In this document: positions 11,246-23,519 of the stretch, one piece after another
Numbering within the stretch: the stretch's first letter is position 1
Layout of the letters: every line of letters begins with the position of its first letter
The notes under the pieces: generated by a model
The model's input: the letters and a program-made list of their open reading frames with translations, nothing else
Told to the model about the DNA's origin: nothing
The model's database searches: none
Translations under genes and position numbers: made by a program
Origin: Ryuthela nishihirai
Lineage: Eukaryota > Arthropoda > Arachnida > Araneae > Heptathelidae
NCBI GenBank assembly: GCA_038380435.1
Contig: JAWZYU010000011.1
Coordinates: forward strand, 85,226,501-85,290,500
Reading direction: 5' to 3'
DNA length: 64,000 nt

Positions 11246-12560
11246 ACTTTTAACTAAGTAATGGTCAGAACCAATTTCAGCTACCCTATATTACTAGTAT
11301 TCCTAACAGAACTAGCCCATTTGCTGCTAATTAATATATAATCAATCATATTCTTATGCAGCCCATCGGGTGAAACCCATGTGTACTTATGTATGTCACG
11401 GTGTTTGTAATAAGTGTTAGTTATTCTGAATCCATTGAGTTTACCTACCTGTAGGACACGCTGCCCATTGCCATTGCAGCTACCAATACCAAAAGGGCTT
11501 ATCACCCCTCCCCAAAGGTCAGAGTCATTGCCAACTTTGGCATCGAAGTCACCTAGACCAAGGGTAATATCTCCTTTCTTGACGGAATTCAAAATATCCT
11601 GAAGTTGTCCGTAAACCTATCCTTCTCATCCTCATCGGCATCCTCAGTGGAGGCATAACGACATATAACATTCAAGTCTTTAATGCCTGTCTGAAATTTT
11701 GCTGTAATAAACCTTTCATTAATGCAGGATATGAGTGCTAATTCTAGGATATGAGTGCCTTGGTGACGTTTATTGTCGTACCTCCCTGAAAAGATAAATT
11801 TAAGATTATTTTTAAGAATCTGACCTTTATCTGTCCATCTGGTCTCTTGCAAGCCGAGAATATCTAAATTATAATGGTGTAATTCTTGTGTAAGAACATC
11901 AAGAGAAAAAGCTCTGTGCACAGTCCTTACATTCCAACTACCTATTGAGAGAAAATGGTTAGTGGGATGTTTAAAGAAACTATGTTTATTGAGAGAGGGA
12001 ATGCCGACAATATAAACAGACCCCTAATCGCAGACATGGGGCAAAGACCCGTTCCCCCACCACTAAAGGCTGAAGCCATCTACACTGGAAGACTTCCTCC
12101 AATGTAGAATTTGACGATGCCAATAGAAGCAAAGAGTTCAGGTGCGAGCGATGACCTCTGCTCAGGATTATCCACCAGCTGATAAACATATCCTGTGAAT
12201 CTATTCACTTGGGGCTGTCAACCCACAAACAAACCGAAAACACAGCGGAAGATTTTCCCTCCACAGAAGCCCACCAGTGCAACAAAATCAGGATCCATAA
12301 TCAAGCTCAGAGCCATATATCTGTCCAGTCCAGTGGGTTTATATGGTCAGCACCAGGACCCTGTGTGGTTGACCACTCCTCAGCAGGGTAGAAAAAAAAG
12401 AAAAGTAGCCATAGTTGTCCAGATCAGTAGGCCACACTAATCTGGCAGTACTCTCATTCCGTTCTCTTCCACAAGAGAGTATCACTTTTGAAAGGTACTA
12501 ACGGTCTGCACCACGAGAAGGCGTGGTCGGACATTAGGTGCTAGGCACTGGCCGGTTCTA
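11246..12560 (-). mobile_element. RTE-like LINE copy 1 (5' UTR and endonuclease only)
   Basis: The minus-strand copy starts at its 5' end near 12560 and is cut off after the endonuclease at 11246. The 5' UTR (about 11935-12560) matches the plus-strand 5' UTR at 18545-19200, including CACCTAATGT and a GGATAATCCTGA-like segment. The endonuclease at 11255-11921 shows LGDFDAKVGNDSDLWGG and SPDGLHKNMIDYILI, motifs characteristic of RTE-clade endonucleases (and of host proteins derived from them). A frame change lies near 11590. No RT is attached, so this is a 3'-truncated piece. That is unusual for target-primed insertion and suggests a later deletion. Confidence 0.75.
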
Positions 12561-12790
12561 TGCCTCATCACAGGAGATTGGTGCAGAGGTCTCCTTCCAG
12601 TGACTACCTAGGTACCATTTACAGACCAGAGTTCTACTGGCTGCAAACTCGTAGAGTGCTTAATATCTTACTTCATGACGCCGACCGTCTCAGTCTGATT
12701 TTGCCTAACAATAGAATTATTTACACATCCTCCGTGCTGCGCTCAATTGAAGATTTGCATAAAATCGGAACACTTCTTATGTGTAGCGCA

Positions 12791-12850
12791 ATTTCAGTGT
12801 CGCAGAGTGTATATACAATTTCAGTGTCGCAGAGTGTATATACAATTTCA
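12791..12850. repeat. 27-bp tandem duplication
   Basis: Two near-identical 27-bp units beginning ATTTCAGTGTCGCAGAGTG, at 12791 and 12818, with the start of a third at 12845. The surrounding stretch 12560-12890 has no recognised gene. Confidence 0.8.
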
Positions 12851-12889
12851 AAAACCTTTCATTTCTAACTTCGCAGATTTCTAAAATGT

Positions 12890-13020
12890 TTTTGACGTTG
12901 TTGAGAGCCATAATTTGTGGCTGATTCTGAAATCATATGGCATACCTAACAAGTTATGTCGCATTATTACTGGTGTTCGACAAGGCTGCATTTTGCCTTC
13001 GTTACACTTTAGTTACCTTT
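12890..13020 (+). pseudogene. Short reverse transcriptase relic
   Basis: A frame reads SYGIPNKLCRIITGVRQGC followed by IL. This joins an RT palm segment directly to motif B (GVRQGCIL). The usual residues between them are missing, so there is an internal deletion. It resembles the RTE/Jockey-type RTs elsewhere in the window but is not an obvious copy of them. Confidence 0.5.
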
Positions 13021-13300
13021 CAGTACTGGGTAAGTTATATTGGAGCCATATATGATCTAGATCAGCGCTGTCCAACCAGCGGCCCGCACAAGGATTTTTG
13101 TGGCCCGCGAACCAAATCAAGTTTTTACTTGAAATTTTAAATAAATATCTGTAATCCACTTTATAATCTTTTGTCAACCTATATTACTTTACTTAATATG
13201 CAATCGTTAACTTACTCATTCTATAAAGTTTACGAAACATTCCTAAGCCGATTAGCAAACTGCTGAATTTTTTTAAGAGCGCCGCAGCGTCATCAAACAA

Positions 13301-14348
13301 ATGTTTTTAAGAAGCTGCAGTAATAAGAAGCATCTAACGACAGCACGAATCGCTCTCGCTGCGCATGCATATGGCATGCATTGTCCAATGTTGCACTGGA
13401 TTGTGCACCAGGAGACATTGTGTGGCATTTCGCTGAGACTAAATGACGTAATGGAAAAGATTGTGAAAATTACCAATTTAATTCTTGGCGGAAATCGTTC
13501 TCTTACACACAGAATATTTGAAGCTTTTTTGGACGAACTGCATGCTGAGTATGGCGATCTGCTTTTACATAGTAATATTCGCTGGTTAAGTGCCGGAAAA
13601 TGCCTCAAGAGATTTTTTACTCTTCGAAAGGAAATGCATCTTTTTCTCACAGAAATGGGCACCAATGAAGATTTAATAGCAAGTTTTGTTGATGAATTTT
13701 TTCTACGTTCACTTGCTTTCCTAACAGGCATTACAGATTAACCAAAACGTGTCCTGTCTTTATAATCATGTTACTGGGTTTAGAAACAAACTACAATTAT
13801 TGAAGTCAAATTTGCAGGAAAACAATTTAATTCATTTTGAAACTTGTAAAGAGTTCTACGAAGAAATGAAGCAACTCAGTCAAACAGTTAATTTTGAAAA
13901 ATTTGCTCCTAAATTAGATATCCTGATTGAAAATTTTAATAGAAGATTTTCTCAATTTAATGAACTTAAGCAAAGTTTAAATTTATTCAGTAAACCATTA
14001 AATATTGATATTAGCACCGTAGATCCTAAATATCAAATGGAATTGTATGACCTTCAGGTCGACACAATTATTGCATCTAATAGAGAAAATGGAATAGAAT
14101 TGTCAAATCTTTTGCCTAAAGAAAAATATTCAAAAATGAAATATTTTGGACTCCAAATAATTTCTATGTTCGGAAGTATATATATCTTCGAGCGCGCATT
14201 TTCTGATATGAAATATATAAAATCAAGATACAGAAACTGCTTAAAAGACTCTACATTTGAACATATACTTCGGCTCGCAACAACAAATATCGATATGGAC
14301 ATAAAAGAAATTATTTCCCAACAACTACGGCCACAATGCTCCCATTAA
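13301..14348 (+). pseudogene. hAT transposase C-terminal half (GTF2IRD2/Charlie-like)
   Basis: Two frames (13301-13741 and 13749-14348) together encode about 345 residues of a hAT transposase. The first contains NIRWLSAGKCLKRFF and the following Leu-rich segment of the RNase H-like fold. The second ends in a dimerisation region with ERAFSDMKYIKSRYRNCLKD and LRLATTN. Family members usually carry an N-terminal BED finger and the first catalytic Asp. That half is missing here, because only about 240 bp separate the left terminus from the coding part. The two frames are separated by a small frameshift near 13745. It cannot be functional. Confidence 0.75.
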
Positions 14349-14384
14349 ATTTATTAAATATTTGATAAGGTTTAGAAATTTATA

Positions 14385-14545
14385 TTGGTTTATTATCACT
14401 TATTATTTTTCGTATAAATAAAATAATTTTTGAGGTTTTTGTGGATTATTGTTATTTATTATTTTTCGTATAAATAAAATAAATTTTTGAGGCTTATTAT
14501 TACTTATTATTTTTAGTATAAATAGAATACACTTTTGAGGTGACA
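14385..14545. repeat. Tandem AT-rich repeat, three units
   Basis: Three diverged units of about 55-60 bp share the core TATTTTTCGTATAAATAAAAT followed by TTTTTGAGG. They lie between the hAT transposase stop and the hAT right end. Confidence 0.65.
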
Positions 14546-14600
14546 TAAACTGACTTTTCAGTTACCTATTATGCCCTGTTCTTTTGTTTTGGCCCGCGAA

Positions 14601-15368
14601 ATATTGGCAACGGATAAAATGGTGAAAATATTTGACTTAGAAGACTATTTTGATGGTTTGGTCCTTTTGGGAAATGCTGACGAGATGAATTTTTTCATTA
14701 AGGCTATTGACGAGATTGGTAATAGGGCAGGTTTGGTGATAAATAGAGAGGAAAACAGAGAGATGAAATGTACCAGGTTGTTAAGCTTCAGTTCTTTCGA
14801 ATGGATGAGTTCTTGAACAGTTTAATTATCTCGGGAGTTGTGGACAGATGCTACGTGAATTAAGCTGGAAAATTACTGCTGGAACCTTTAAGGAATCGGT
14901 GGAGATTGGGGAAAAATAAGTTGATACACCTTGACCATTTATAAATTTTGCTACAGTAGTGAAACTTGGACATTTAGTAATCAAGATAACAGGAAACGCG
15001 ATGCTAGATGCTTACGCAGTATATTGTCACTAATTGTGTTGATTAAATAAGCAATGATAACTCATTAGACGAAGGAGTTAATAACAATCTTTGACAGCAT
15101 CTTGTATAGGTAGGGACTATTTTGGTTTGATCCTGCCGCCCATATTCATAACTATTGATTATGGACTTAGGCCTAAAGTCCTCAGAAAAAGAGGGAGACC
15201 TAAGATGCTCCGGGTTGATATTAAACAGAATCTTGTTTCTCTTTCTGCTATCATTTCGCCTACAATGGCGAAATGACAGCAGATGCAACTCAGGGCAGAC
15301 ATGTTTGGTGAGCTAAATTCCACAGGATGATTCGACCTCCGTAGGCTATGGCTACTTGAGAATTTTGT
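14601..15368 (+). mobile_element. RTE-like LINE copy 3 (RT C-terminal part and 3' end)
   Basis: This fragment begins within the RT just before the catalytic box, which is degraded here (Asp-Tyr-Phe-Asp-Gly in place of Tyr-Ala-Asp-Asp). It continues through FIKAIDEIGNRAGLVINRE and a decayed C-terminus. It ends with the family 3' signature GACCTCCGTAGGCTATGGCT. A repeat tail of ATGT/ATAC type follows. It is 5' truncated, as is common for LINE copies. Confidence 0.7.
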
Positions 15369-15373
15369 TTGTT

Positions 15374-15441
15374 GATGTATGTATACAAGTATATACATAC
15401 ATGCATGCATGCATACATACATACATACATACATACATACA
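15374..15441. repeat. ATAC/ATGC microsatellite after RTE 3' end
   Basis: ATGTATGTATAC followed by an (ATAC)n and (ATGC)n tract. It sits directly downstream of the RTE 3' signature, so it probably grew from the element's short tail. Confidence 0.85.
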
Positions 15442-17648
15442 CAGAAAAATCTTGAATTATCATTTTTTGTAACTTACTGAAATATTAAAAATCTGTTTTA
15501 TTTCTGATGGTCGCAGTAATTAATTTCACAACGTTCAAATAGGATAAATATAAATATAAAAAATAATTAAAAGTAAAATATTATGACTATAATAGTAGAA
15601 TTAATAGTAAAATATAGTAGTTTAATTTTGATGCAGTTTCATGAGCTTTCGGCTATTTGGGAATTCCCATTTTTAGGCCAGCATTGAAATAAGCCCAATT
15701 TTCCTCTTCATTCCTATGCCAGATTTAAATCGTTTGAGCATCATTTTTGTGCATACTAAGAGGCTAAAGGTGCAGATCCCAAGGGCTCAGAGTTAAAGGT
15801 AGGGGATCCACTGGGCAAGTGTTAGGAGACAGACGGAAATCTCCTCTTAAGATCATCCAGCGTGCCTACTACGAAAATATTCATATATAATTTGTTTGGA
15901 ATGTATTTACTTAAAATACTCCAATTATTAGGACTACTATTTATTCTTGATATCGGAGAGTAAAGGAAAACTAAGAATTTCGTGTCATTTTTAAAAAAAT
16001 TAGTACAAATGATTAGACCAACCACCTTCAATGTACTGTGCTGCCAACGTATTCTAAATGACATTATCCCAAAATGGTGGCAGGAAATTACAGAGCGCAC
16101 AGTCTGCCTCTAGCGAATAGTGAGAATGGTATGAAATGTATAATGCTATGAAGCAGCCAAATAGTAGCTTCTGCGAGAAAAATTTCTGCTGGATGAATAT
16201 GGAAAATGGAACTTTCCCTGTGCGATATGATTACCAATGCAGTAGCAATGACATGAGGATCTTCAAACACTCCTAGCTCGGTTAGCCTGCTTCTGTTTAT
16301 TATACAGTGTAATATAACAGGGAAATTCGAACAATATTATATAAATATGAAATTCATGTTAAATTAAACTTATTAAAGTTCTGAAAATACTTTTATATGA
16401 AAACATTTTTATTTTTAATTTATCTTTTTTTAATGTTTATGCAAGGTTATGCAAGGTTAGCTTCCTTGCAAGGTATGCTTCCCTTGCTTCCATGGACGCT
16501 TCGCCACTGCCGTAAGATGTGAGTGTGTGCAGTCGTCTCTCTGGCTTGGGTGGAGTCCCGAATGGACTGAATGGTAAATGATATGACTGCAGAGATGGAG
16601 AGATAGATCATGTCTAACACATGGAACACATTCTGTGACGCAAATGCTGCTCTCACAGAATTTGAAGTAAGCTCTAGTAATAAATGCGTTTAAGTGGAAA
16701 ATTTAGTAATGTAATGTTTCTTGAATGTGTGTCCTCTTGGTTAAGCCCTGAGGTATAATGAGCGAAAAGGCCCCAATCCTTAAGTGTCGGCCAAAGAGAA
16801 AAGTTATTGCAGCCACAAGCCCACTTTTGGCAGAATGCTGACTTTCACACAACGCCATTTGTTTTTTATTTTAACGCCATTTAGGTTACCACAACGCCAT
16901 TTTTCCCCAACCCTCGTTTTTAGTATTATCCCCTGAGTCCCTCACTCTCCAATCAACCGGAGTTCTGTGCGACAGCATATCAACTAATTGTAACTGCGCA
17001 GATTTAACCCTTCCTACGGATAAGCTACACCAATCTCTGCTGGGAATTCCTTAACCTGATTTTAAAGTGTTTACTCTATGTTTTTCTATTAACTCTTTGT
17101 TCCATTTGTAAGGAGTATGTACCGTTGTTCTTACGGTGAAGCTCTCAGAGCTTGTTATTATCAAATCTGTACACGTAAATGCAAAGGAAGTGAAGAATAA
17201 TTGTTATTATTGAAACTATATGAATAGTGCTTTACCAAAGGTGCCATTTCGCATTCCGCTGTTTCCAGTGATTCTCATTCACTCAGCCTTGGGGTCCTTG
17301 TGACCTGGCCGTGCAATACATTGCAGAACAAAAATAATAGGAATAAGTCTCACTTTACAGTCGTTTTGCAGTGATTTGGCAAAGGGCGCCTCCTACACTC
17401 GGAACGCCGGATCTCTTGGTTGGGCGCCAGTTCCACTCCCAATTGAGCTAGAATGAGGGCAACTAGTAGAGCAACTGGCGCAAACAAGTCAAGTCAGGGA
17501 GGCCGATGGTTGGATTTTTTCGCATTTGCCTAATTACTAGAAATTTATGACGGTTTTAATATATTTTCAATTTTGGTCAGCTTTTTACCAAATTAAGATT
17601 AATTTTGCGTGTTGGAAGAATGACAAATGTAAATTGACCAAAACTTAC
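15442..17648. other. Intron sequence, no recognised gene
   Basis: Unique-looking intronic DNA. Small open frames at 15822-16100, 16088-16270 and 16447-16656 (all minus strand) have no motif I recognise. Short direct repeats such as GTTATGCAAGGTTATGCAAG occur at 16437-16456. Confidence 0.4.
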
Positions 17649-17763
17649 CAAGTTGTGCCATATTGTCGACGTCCTGCTGGGTGCAGGTGGAAGGGACGCA
17701 GATATCCATCCGGTACGTGAGGAAATAGAAAGCATGCGCTTGACGGGCGGCCTGGCGGATCAC
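17649..17763 (-). CDS. nrf-6-like protein, exon with the C-x-P-S-T-C motif
   Basis: This 115-nt minus-strand exon has an acceptor ...TGATTGTAG (17764 onward) and a GTAAGT donor (17648 downward). It starts in phase 0 and encodes 38 residues. These include FLTYRMDICVPSTCTQQDVD, the hallmark Cys motif of the nose-resistant-to-fluoxetine N-terminal domain. It ends with one G that pairs with the first two bases of the exon at 1082-1169. The preceding exon at 56748-56995 ends in phase 0, so both junctions are consistent. In the family this domain is extracellular or lumenal, ahead of an acyltransferase-3 membrane region. Roles known from C. elegans nrf-6 concern lipid and drug transport, but a function here is not shown. 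Confidence 0.8.
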
Positions 17764-18544
17764 CTACAATCAGAAATGATAAAAATTCTGAGAACAAATT
17801 CCATAGAGAGAGAAATAGCTTCAATATTAACCATGCGTTTTTTACTTCATATGTTTTAGTAAATGTTTAAACTTTGTTAAGTGCATAGCGATGAGAATAT
17901 TTTAAAAAAAATTAAACCTGAAGGAGAAGTTTGAAGTTGGTTTGAGATGTTTTACCACAGAGAAGAAGTTTTCTTCTTCACAATGGGTTGCAACTGTTAG
18001 TCCCGCATAGGATAATAATAGAGCTGGGAAGGAGGAGATTCTGCAAAACGGAGGAGAAGTTATTAGCCTTCTGTGATCCTCCTTAAGGGTCTTCAAACTT
18101 AGGCCGAAAAGTCGAATATTTGGGGTGGAGACTAGTGGCATAACGTTGGCTCTCAGTGAAGCTCAATTTGAGACCAGACATTCGGCGTTGGCATGGTCGT
18201 TAGTTGTTTCATAATCCATGATATTATACTATATATACTATATACTATGTAACTTTGTGGGTCTGATCGCAAATTGAAAAAAAAGTACCCAGTTGCAGAA
18301 AAGTGTCGGAAATGCAGTCTGATAGTGAACCATAAAGGTAATGGAAGCAGCAATAATGTTTATAAAGCATAATTATTAATGTAAAATTACATCCAGAGAA
18401 ATATTCCATAGTGAATAGCTGTGAAAAAAGAGTTACACTGCTTAGATGCCGCTAGAAGGCACTGTAATCAAATACGTCATCATTTTTACACAATCAAATG
18501 TTTTCATTTCACAAACCTGTAATTTCATGCTGTTAGTCACTGGA
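17764..18544. other. Intron sequence, no recognised gene
   Basis: AT-rich intronic DNA with a small TATACTATA-type repeat near 18227-18247. No protein or RNA feature recognised. Confidence 0.4.
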
Positions 18545-20589
18545 AATGCAGAAAAACGGTCAGGCCTAACACCTAATGTTCGGCCTCGTCTTCTCATGGT
18601 GCGCACTGTTAGTGCCTTTCAAAAGAGATACTCTCCTATGGAAGTGAACGGAAATGCCAGATCAGTGTGTCCTACTGACCTGGAATACTATGGCTACTTT
18701 TCTTTTTTTCTACCCTCCTGAGGAGTGCGCAGATCATATATACCAACCTGAACGGAATAATGGCTCTGAAATGCATTATGAATCCTGAATTTACTGGACT
18801 TGTGGGCTTCCATTGAGGGAATATTTTCCATTGTGTTTTCTATTTGTTGATGGGTTTAAAGCCCAAGTGAATAAATTCACAGGATACGTTTTATCAGCTG
18901 GTGGATAATCCTGATCAAAGACCATCGTTGGTACCTGAACTCTTACTTCTACGGCCATCGTCAAATCCTACATTGGTGGAAGACTTCCAGTGTAGATGGC
19001 TTCAGCATTTATTAGTGAGGGAACGTGTCTTAGCTCCATGCCTGCGATTAGGGACTATTTGATATTGACGGCATTCCTTCTCTCAATAAGCATAGTTTCT
19101 TTAAACATCCCACTAACCATTTTCTTTCGATATGCAGTTCGAATACGATGCCTCTGCACAGTGGATATTCTCATGATGTCCTCACGTAAGAATCCCACCG
19201 TTATAATTTAGATATTCTCGGCCTGCAAGAGACCAGAAGGACAGATAAAGGTTAGATTCTTAAAAATAATCTTAAATTTCTCTTTTCAGGGAGGGAAGAC
19301 ATTAAACATCGCCAAGGCGTGGGTCTGCTTCTCAGCAGACACGCTAGTCATGCTCTTCTAGGATATGAGTGCATTAATGAAAGGTTTCTTACAGCAAAAG
19401 TTGAGACAAACATTAAAGACTTGAATGCTGTTATGCCCCCACTGAGGATGCTGATGAGGACGAGAAGGATAGGTTTCAAGGACAACTTCAGGAATCTCAA
19501 TTCTGTCAAGAAAGGAGATATTACCCTTGTTCTACGAGACTTCAATCACAAAGTTAGTGATGACTCTGACCATTGGGGAGGGGTGATAGGCCCTTTTGGT
19601 ATTGGTAGCTGCAATGGCAATGGGCAACGTCTCCTACAGGTAAGTAAACTCAGTGGTTTCAGAATAACTAACACTTATTACAAACATCGCGACATACATA
19701 AGTACACATGGGCTTCACCCGATGGGCTGCATAAGATTATGTTTGATTATATATTAATTAACAGAAAATGGGCTAGTTCTGTTAGGAATACTAGTAATAT
19801 AGGGGAGCTGAAATTGGTTCTGACCATTACCTAGTTAAAAGTGTCTTGCAACTTAAACTTAAGACGTGTTTTGCTTAGGTTAAAAAGTTACCTTAACACT
19901 GAAGCTCTAAAAGACCCAGTATTAGCTAAAGCTTACCATAATAGGTAACTTAGTCATTATGACGGTCATGGTTTACTTACCACTAAAGTTGAGCAAAATG
20001 CGACTTTTTTAAGCAGGCTTTTCTTCAAACTAACAGTACTCTTTTAGGTAAAAGGGAGCAGAAGAGGCAAAATTATTTGAATGATAAGGCACTTGAGCTT
20101 ATTTCGGAAAGAACGAAATTCAGGAATGTACTTAATCAACATCCTACTAATCTTAATAGAAAGAATTACAAAGAGTTTAATAAACGTGTAAAGGATCAGT
20201 TAGCTGCTGATAAGAATCTTTGGCTTGATGACTTGGTTGACAAAGCCGAGAAATCAGTTAGACAGCACAACAGCAGAGAGCTGTACCAGATAGTTAATGT
20301 TTTATATGGGAGAAAACGGACAAGTATACAGGGATTGAAGGATAAACAAGGTAAGGTTAAAGAAGGTGAGGATTCTGTTATGGCTAGGTGGGCTGAGCAT
20401 TTCAGTGATGTTCTAAACAATATGGGTAGTTCTACTCCCATTGTTTGCAATAATGATAGATGCATTGGTAGCTTTAATGTTGGACCTATAACATAATCTG
20501 AAGTTATTTTGGCCATTTCTAAACTTAACCTACATAAATCCCCAGGGGTAGATAAATTACTACGGAAATGATTAGAGCTGGAAATGTTT

Positions 20590-20665
20590 AGGTTACTACG
20601 TGAATGACTACGTGGTTACTACGTGGATGTTACTACGTGTGTTACTATGTTTGGTTACTACGTGG
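20590..20665. repeat. GTTACTACGTG mini-repeat inside RTE copy 2
   Basis: Five imperfect copies of GTTACTACGTG or GACTACGTG interrupt the RT region. The minus-strand sister copy at 25765-25800 has no such expansion. Confidence 0.75.
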
Positions 20666-21803
20666 AAATTTTGAATATCGTTTCATGAAAAAAGCATGGT
20701 TCCTAAGGATTTTGCAGAGCTATTATTATACCTATTTTCAAAAAAGGTGATCGCAGCAAAAAAGGTGATCGCAGTTCTTGTGAAAACTATAGGGGTATCA
20801 GCCTACTCTCTGTTTCAGGTAGAATTCTTTCCATGATTGTGCTTTATAGAATTAAGAATCTGTTTGACAGGCAATTGCGTGTGAGCAATACGGATTCAGA
20901 AGTGGTAGGGGATGTGTAGATCATATATTTTCACTCAGGCAAATTATTGAGAAATGTTTAGAGTTTCAGAAACCTTTGGTTTACTAGCTTTGTTGATTTC
21001 AAAAAGGCTTTTGACCTGTTGATCGCCATAATATCTGGTTGTCGTGAGATCTTATAGAATGCCAGACAACTTCGGAAGCTCTCTATAATGACACTGAGTC
21101 GTCTGTGAGAGTTGGCAAGGCTTGTAGCAATTTGTTTAACATTGCTTCTGGTGTTCGACAAAGGTGCATTTTGTCTCCTTTTCTCCTTAGTCAGTTATTG
21201 ATTACGTAATGCGAAATTCACTGCAAGGGAAAGAGTTTGGGCTGAAATGGTCTAGGGTTCTGAAAATTTCTGATATAGATTATGCTTATGATTTGACTCT
21301 TTTGGCAAATGATGCTGATGAGATGAACGTTTCATTCGAGCTGTTGATGAGACTGGTAGTAGAGTACGTTTGGTGATAAACAGAGAGAAAACTAAAGTGA
21401 TGTCAATTGATGAGGCAGGCTGTGGTTCAATTGATCTGAATGGTTGCTCTCTTGAGCAGGTGTCTCAGTCTAATTATCTTGGAAGCTATGTAACAGATAC
21501 TGGTGATGTGCGGCATGAGATTAACAGACTAATATGGACTGCTGCCGGAACTTTTAAGAATCTGCTGAGAGTGTGGAGAACTATGCATATGCATAACTAC
21601 AGATTAGCAAATAGGGTTATGAACAGTCTGCTTCAAGGCCTTAGAAAGAGGGGGAAACCTAGGATGCGGTGGGCAGACAATGTGAAACAGGACCTTGTTA
21701 AAATTGGTGTACGGTGGCAAGGCGCAACAGATGTAGCTCAGGATAGATATGTTTGGAGAACTAAATTGTACAATCTGGTTGACCTCCGTAACCCATGGCT
21801 ACT

Positions 21804-21805
<2 letters not shown>

Positions 21806-21834
<29 letters not shown>

Positions 21835-21872
21835 GGTGGTGGTGGTGGTGGTGGTGGTGGTGGTGGTGGTGG

Positions 21873-21964
<92 letters not shown>
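21806..21964. repeat. (GAT)n-(GGT)n-(GAT)n microsatellite
   Basis: About 160 bp of perfect triplets: GAT units, then about 18 GGT units, then a long GAT run. It starts directly after the RTE 3' end signature. Other copies end in GATGATGATGG (minus strand near 23520) or ATGAGGAT (near 35215), so it is best read as an expanded LINE tail. Confidence 0.95.
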
Positions 21965-21966
<2 letters not shown>

Positions 21967-23519
21967 TATCTACTTAATTTACCGTTTAGGAAGAAAACTT
22001 TCAAGAAACATTTAAGGGTACATTAATCGTGGGAAAAGAGGTAGGGTAGAACCTATGAGACTAAATAAGTTATTTAAAAGTCTACGGAAAAGAATGCTAA
22101 AATAGAGAAATTTAGTGACCATATTTACTGATTTTCCTATAATAGGTTTGTAATATTGCATCGTGGGATGCTGGGAAGTATAGGCCTAACAGCACATAAT
22201 ATACTGCTTATTCGAGAGTCAACCAACTTCGATCTATTAAAACGATAGTTGAATTATAGAAGTTCAGTTAATCAGGTTTCACGCTGTGACGATAATCTAT
22301 TTCCTCCAATCTCTCTCAAAAGAAATGTCTGACTACCCTACTGACGGCAGAGAATGTGAAAAAGGATCTTGATTATAAATGAACTGCAGAGGGGAAATGA
22401 GGAGGCAGCATTGGAGATATAAATTTACGCAATCCAGTTGGGGCCCTTTATCCCCTACTGCTCATTTCTGAATTCCCGGCGATTTCCTTCTCAGCATTAT
22501 CAATGATGATAAATTTTCCTTCGGCCATCCTTTCACCATGTAAGTATCCATCGCAAGCAGTGAAGGGTTTGCTTTTGATAACGGGAAAAATATAAATCAT
22601 CATATCGAAACGGTTTATTATAATGTGTGTTGAATGAACACAATATTTAGAATATGAAAATATTGCAAGATGTTGAGTTTTCAAAGGATGGCGATTCCAG
22701 TGTCAATAAACATTCAAAATGTACCCAAGAAATAACAAATAAGAGTTAGTGAAACATATCAGTAGTAAATTTACATGTTTCTTACAAACTGTTCAGAGAT
22801 ATGAAAGCTCGGAATTTTTCTTTCGATTTGAACACAACTGTCAAAAAGTATATTCGAGTTTTTAAAAATGGTGTTAAGTTGGGCTTCAAAAGACTGAGAA
22901 TTCATACGAGCAAATTATGTAACTCAATTTTTGCAGCACTAAAGCTGATTAAACTGCGGAAATAAACTGCTTCAAAATATTAAGTAAACAGTAACAAATG
23001 TAACATAATATTTTTATTCTAAAATGAAACTAAACGAAAATTTGCCAAAAATGTATTTTAGTAAAACGAGGAAATATGTAGAAAACGAAAACTCTCAGAC
23101 CAGAAATGATGTATTACAAAAAAAGGAAATGTGCCTCGCAGGAGTTGACTTCAGACCTTAATATGGAGTATGATCTCCTAAAGTTGTTCAGAAGGATCTG
23201 AGGCAAAACGTCCCATTTTGGCACGTAGCCCAGTATATGAAAAGGTTTGAGTAACTTGCTCTATATCACTGCGGGCCAACTCTTTTCCTTCCATGGGTCG
23301 AGAACATCGTTTTAGCTAAACGCGAGGTCAGCGCAATAGCGCACAATTTTCCTGAAGAAAAATGCGTCTTGGGATAGTATTTTCAAAAATTAACAACAAT
23401 TTTTTTGTAATAATTTATATTAACAATTACTATTAAAGGATAATTTTAAGAAAACTTCCCTCCAGCCGTTGCTGCATGTACAATAATTGCCTTTCTATAT
23501 AGGACGTTTCATAACCATC
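21965..23519. other. Intron sequence, no recognised gene
   Basis: About 1.5 kb of AT-rich sequence between two RTE-like copies. A minus-strand open frame at 22448-22684 has no recognised motif. I see no terminal repeats or tRNA-like boxes. Confidence 0.4.

Larger units (their letters stand above)
13063..14600 (+). mobile_element. hAT-family DNA transposon, 3'-truncated
   Basis: The left end is CAGCGCTGTCCAACCAGCGG, followed by two GCGGCCCGC/GGCCCGCGA blocks, typical of hAT termini. A possible left flank ATCTAGAT is at 13055-13062. The C-terminal half of a transposase follows, then an AT-rich tail with tandem repeats. A GGCCCGCGAA block near 14593 is the inner part of the right end. The outermost right terminus and the 8-bp duplication are absent because RTE-like sequence starts at about 14601. 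Confidence 0.7.
18545..21964 (+). mobile_element. RTE-like LINE copy 2, nearly full length
   Basis: The 5' UTR (18545-19200) matches copy 1. The endonuclease (about 19205-19830) has SPDGLHKIMFDYILI, and its metal-binding DFNAK motif is changed to DFNHK. The linker runs at 20077-20496. A decayed RT (about 20510-21420) follows, with FKKGD, GISLLSVSG, and YAYD at 21281-21292 in place of YADD. The C-terminal part, with GLRKRGKPRMRWADNVKQD, is at 21370-21790. The family 3' end GACCTCCGTAACCCATGGCT lies at 21782-21801. An expanded GAT/GGT tract replaces the normal short tail. Many frameshifts are present. In the family a single ORF nicks target DNA and reverse-transcribes the RNA. Confidence 0.8.

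Noticed and set aside
12195..12868. Possible genes at 12.2-12.9 kb
   Set aside because: The first part is the 5' UTR of RTE copy 1, since it matches 18545-19200. The rest shows no conserved motif.
21370..22026. Open frames with long poly-Gly/Asp, poly-Ser/Pro or poly-Met/Val stretches
   Set aside because: They are readings of the GAT/GGT microsatellite in three frames. Only the part before 21790 is real RTE coding sequence.
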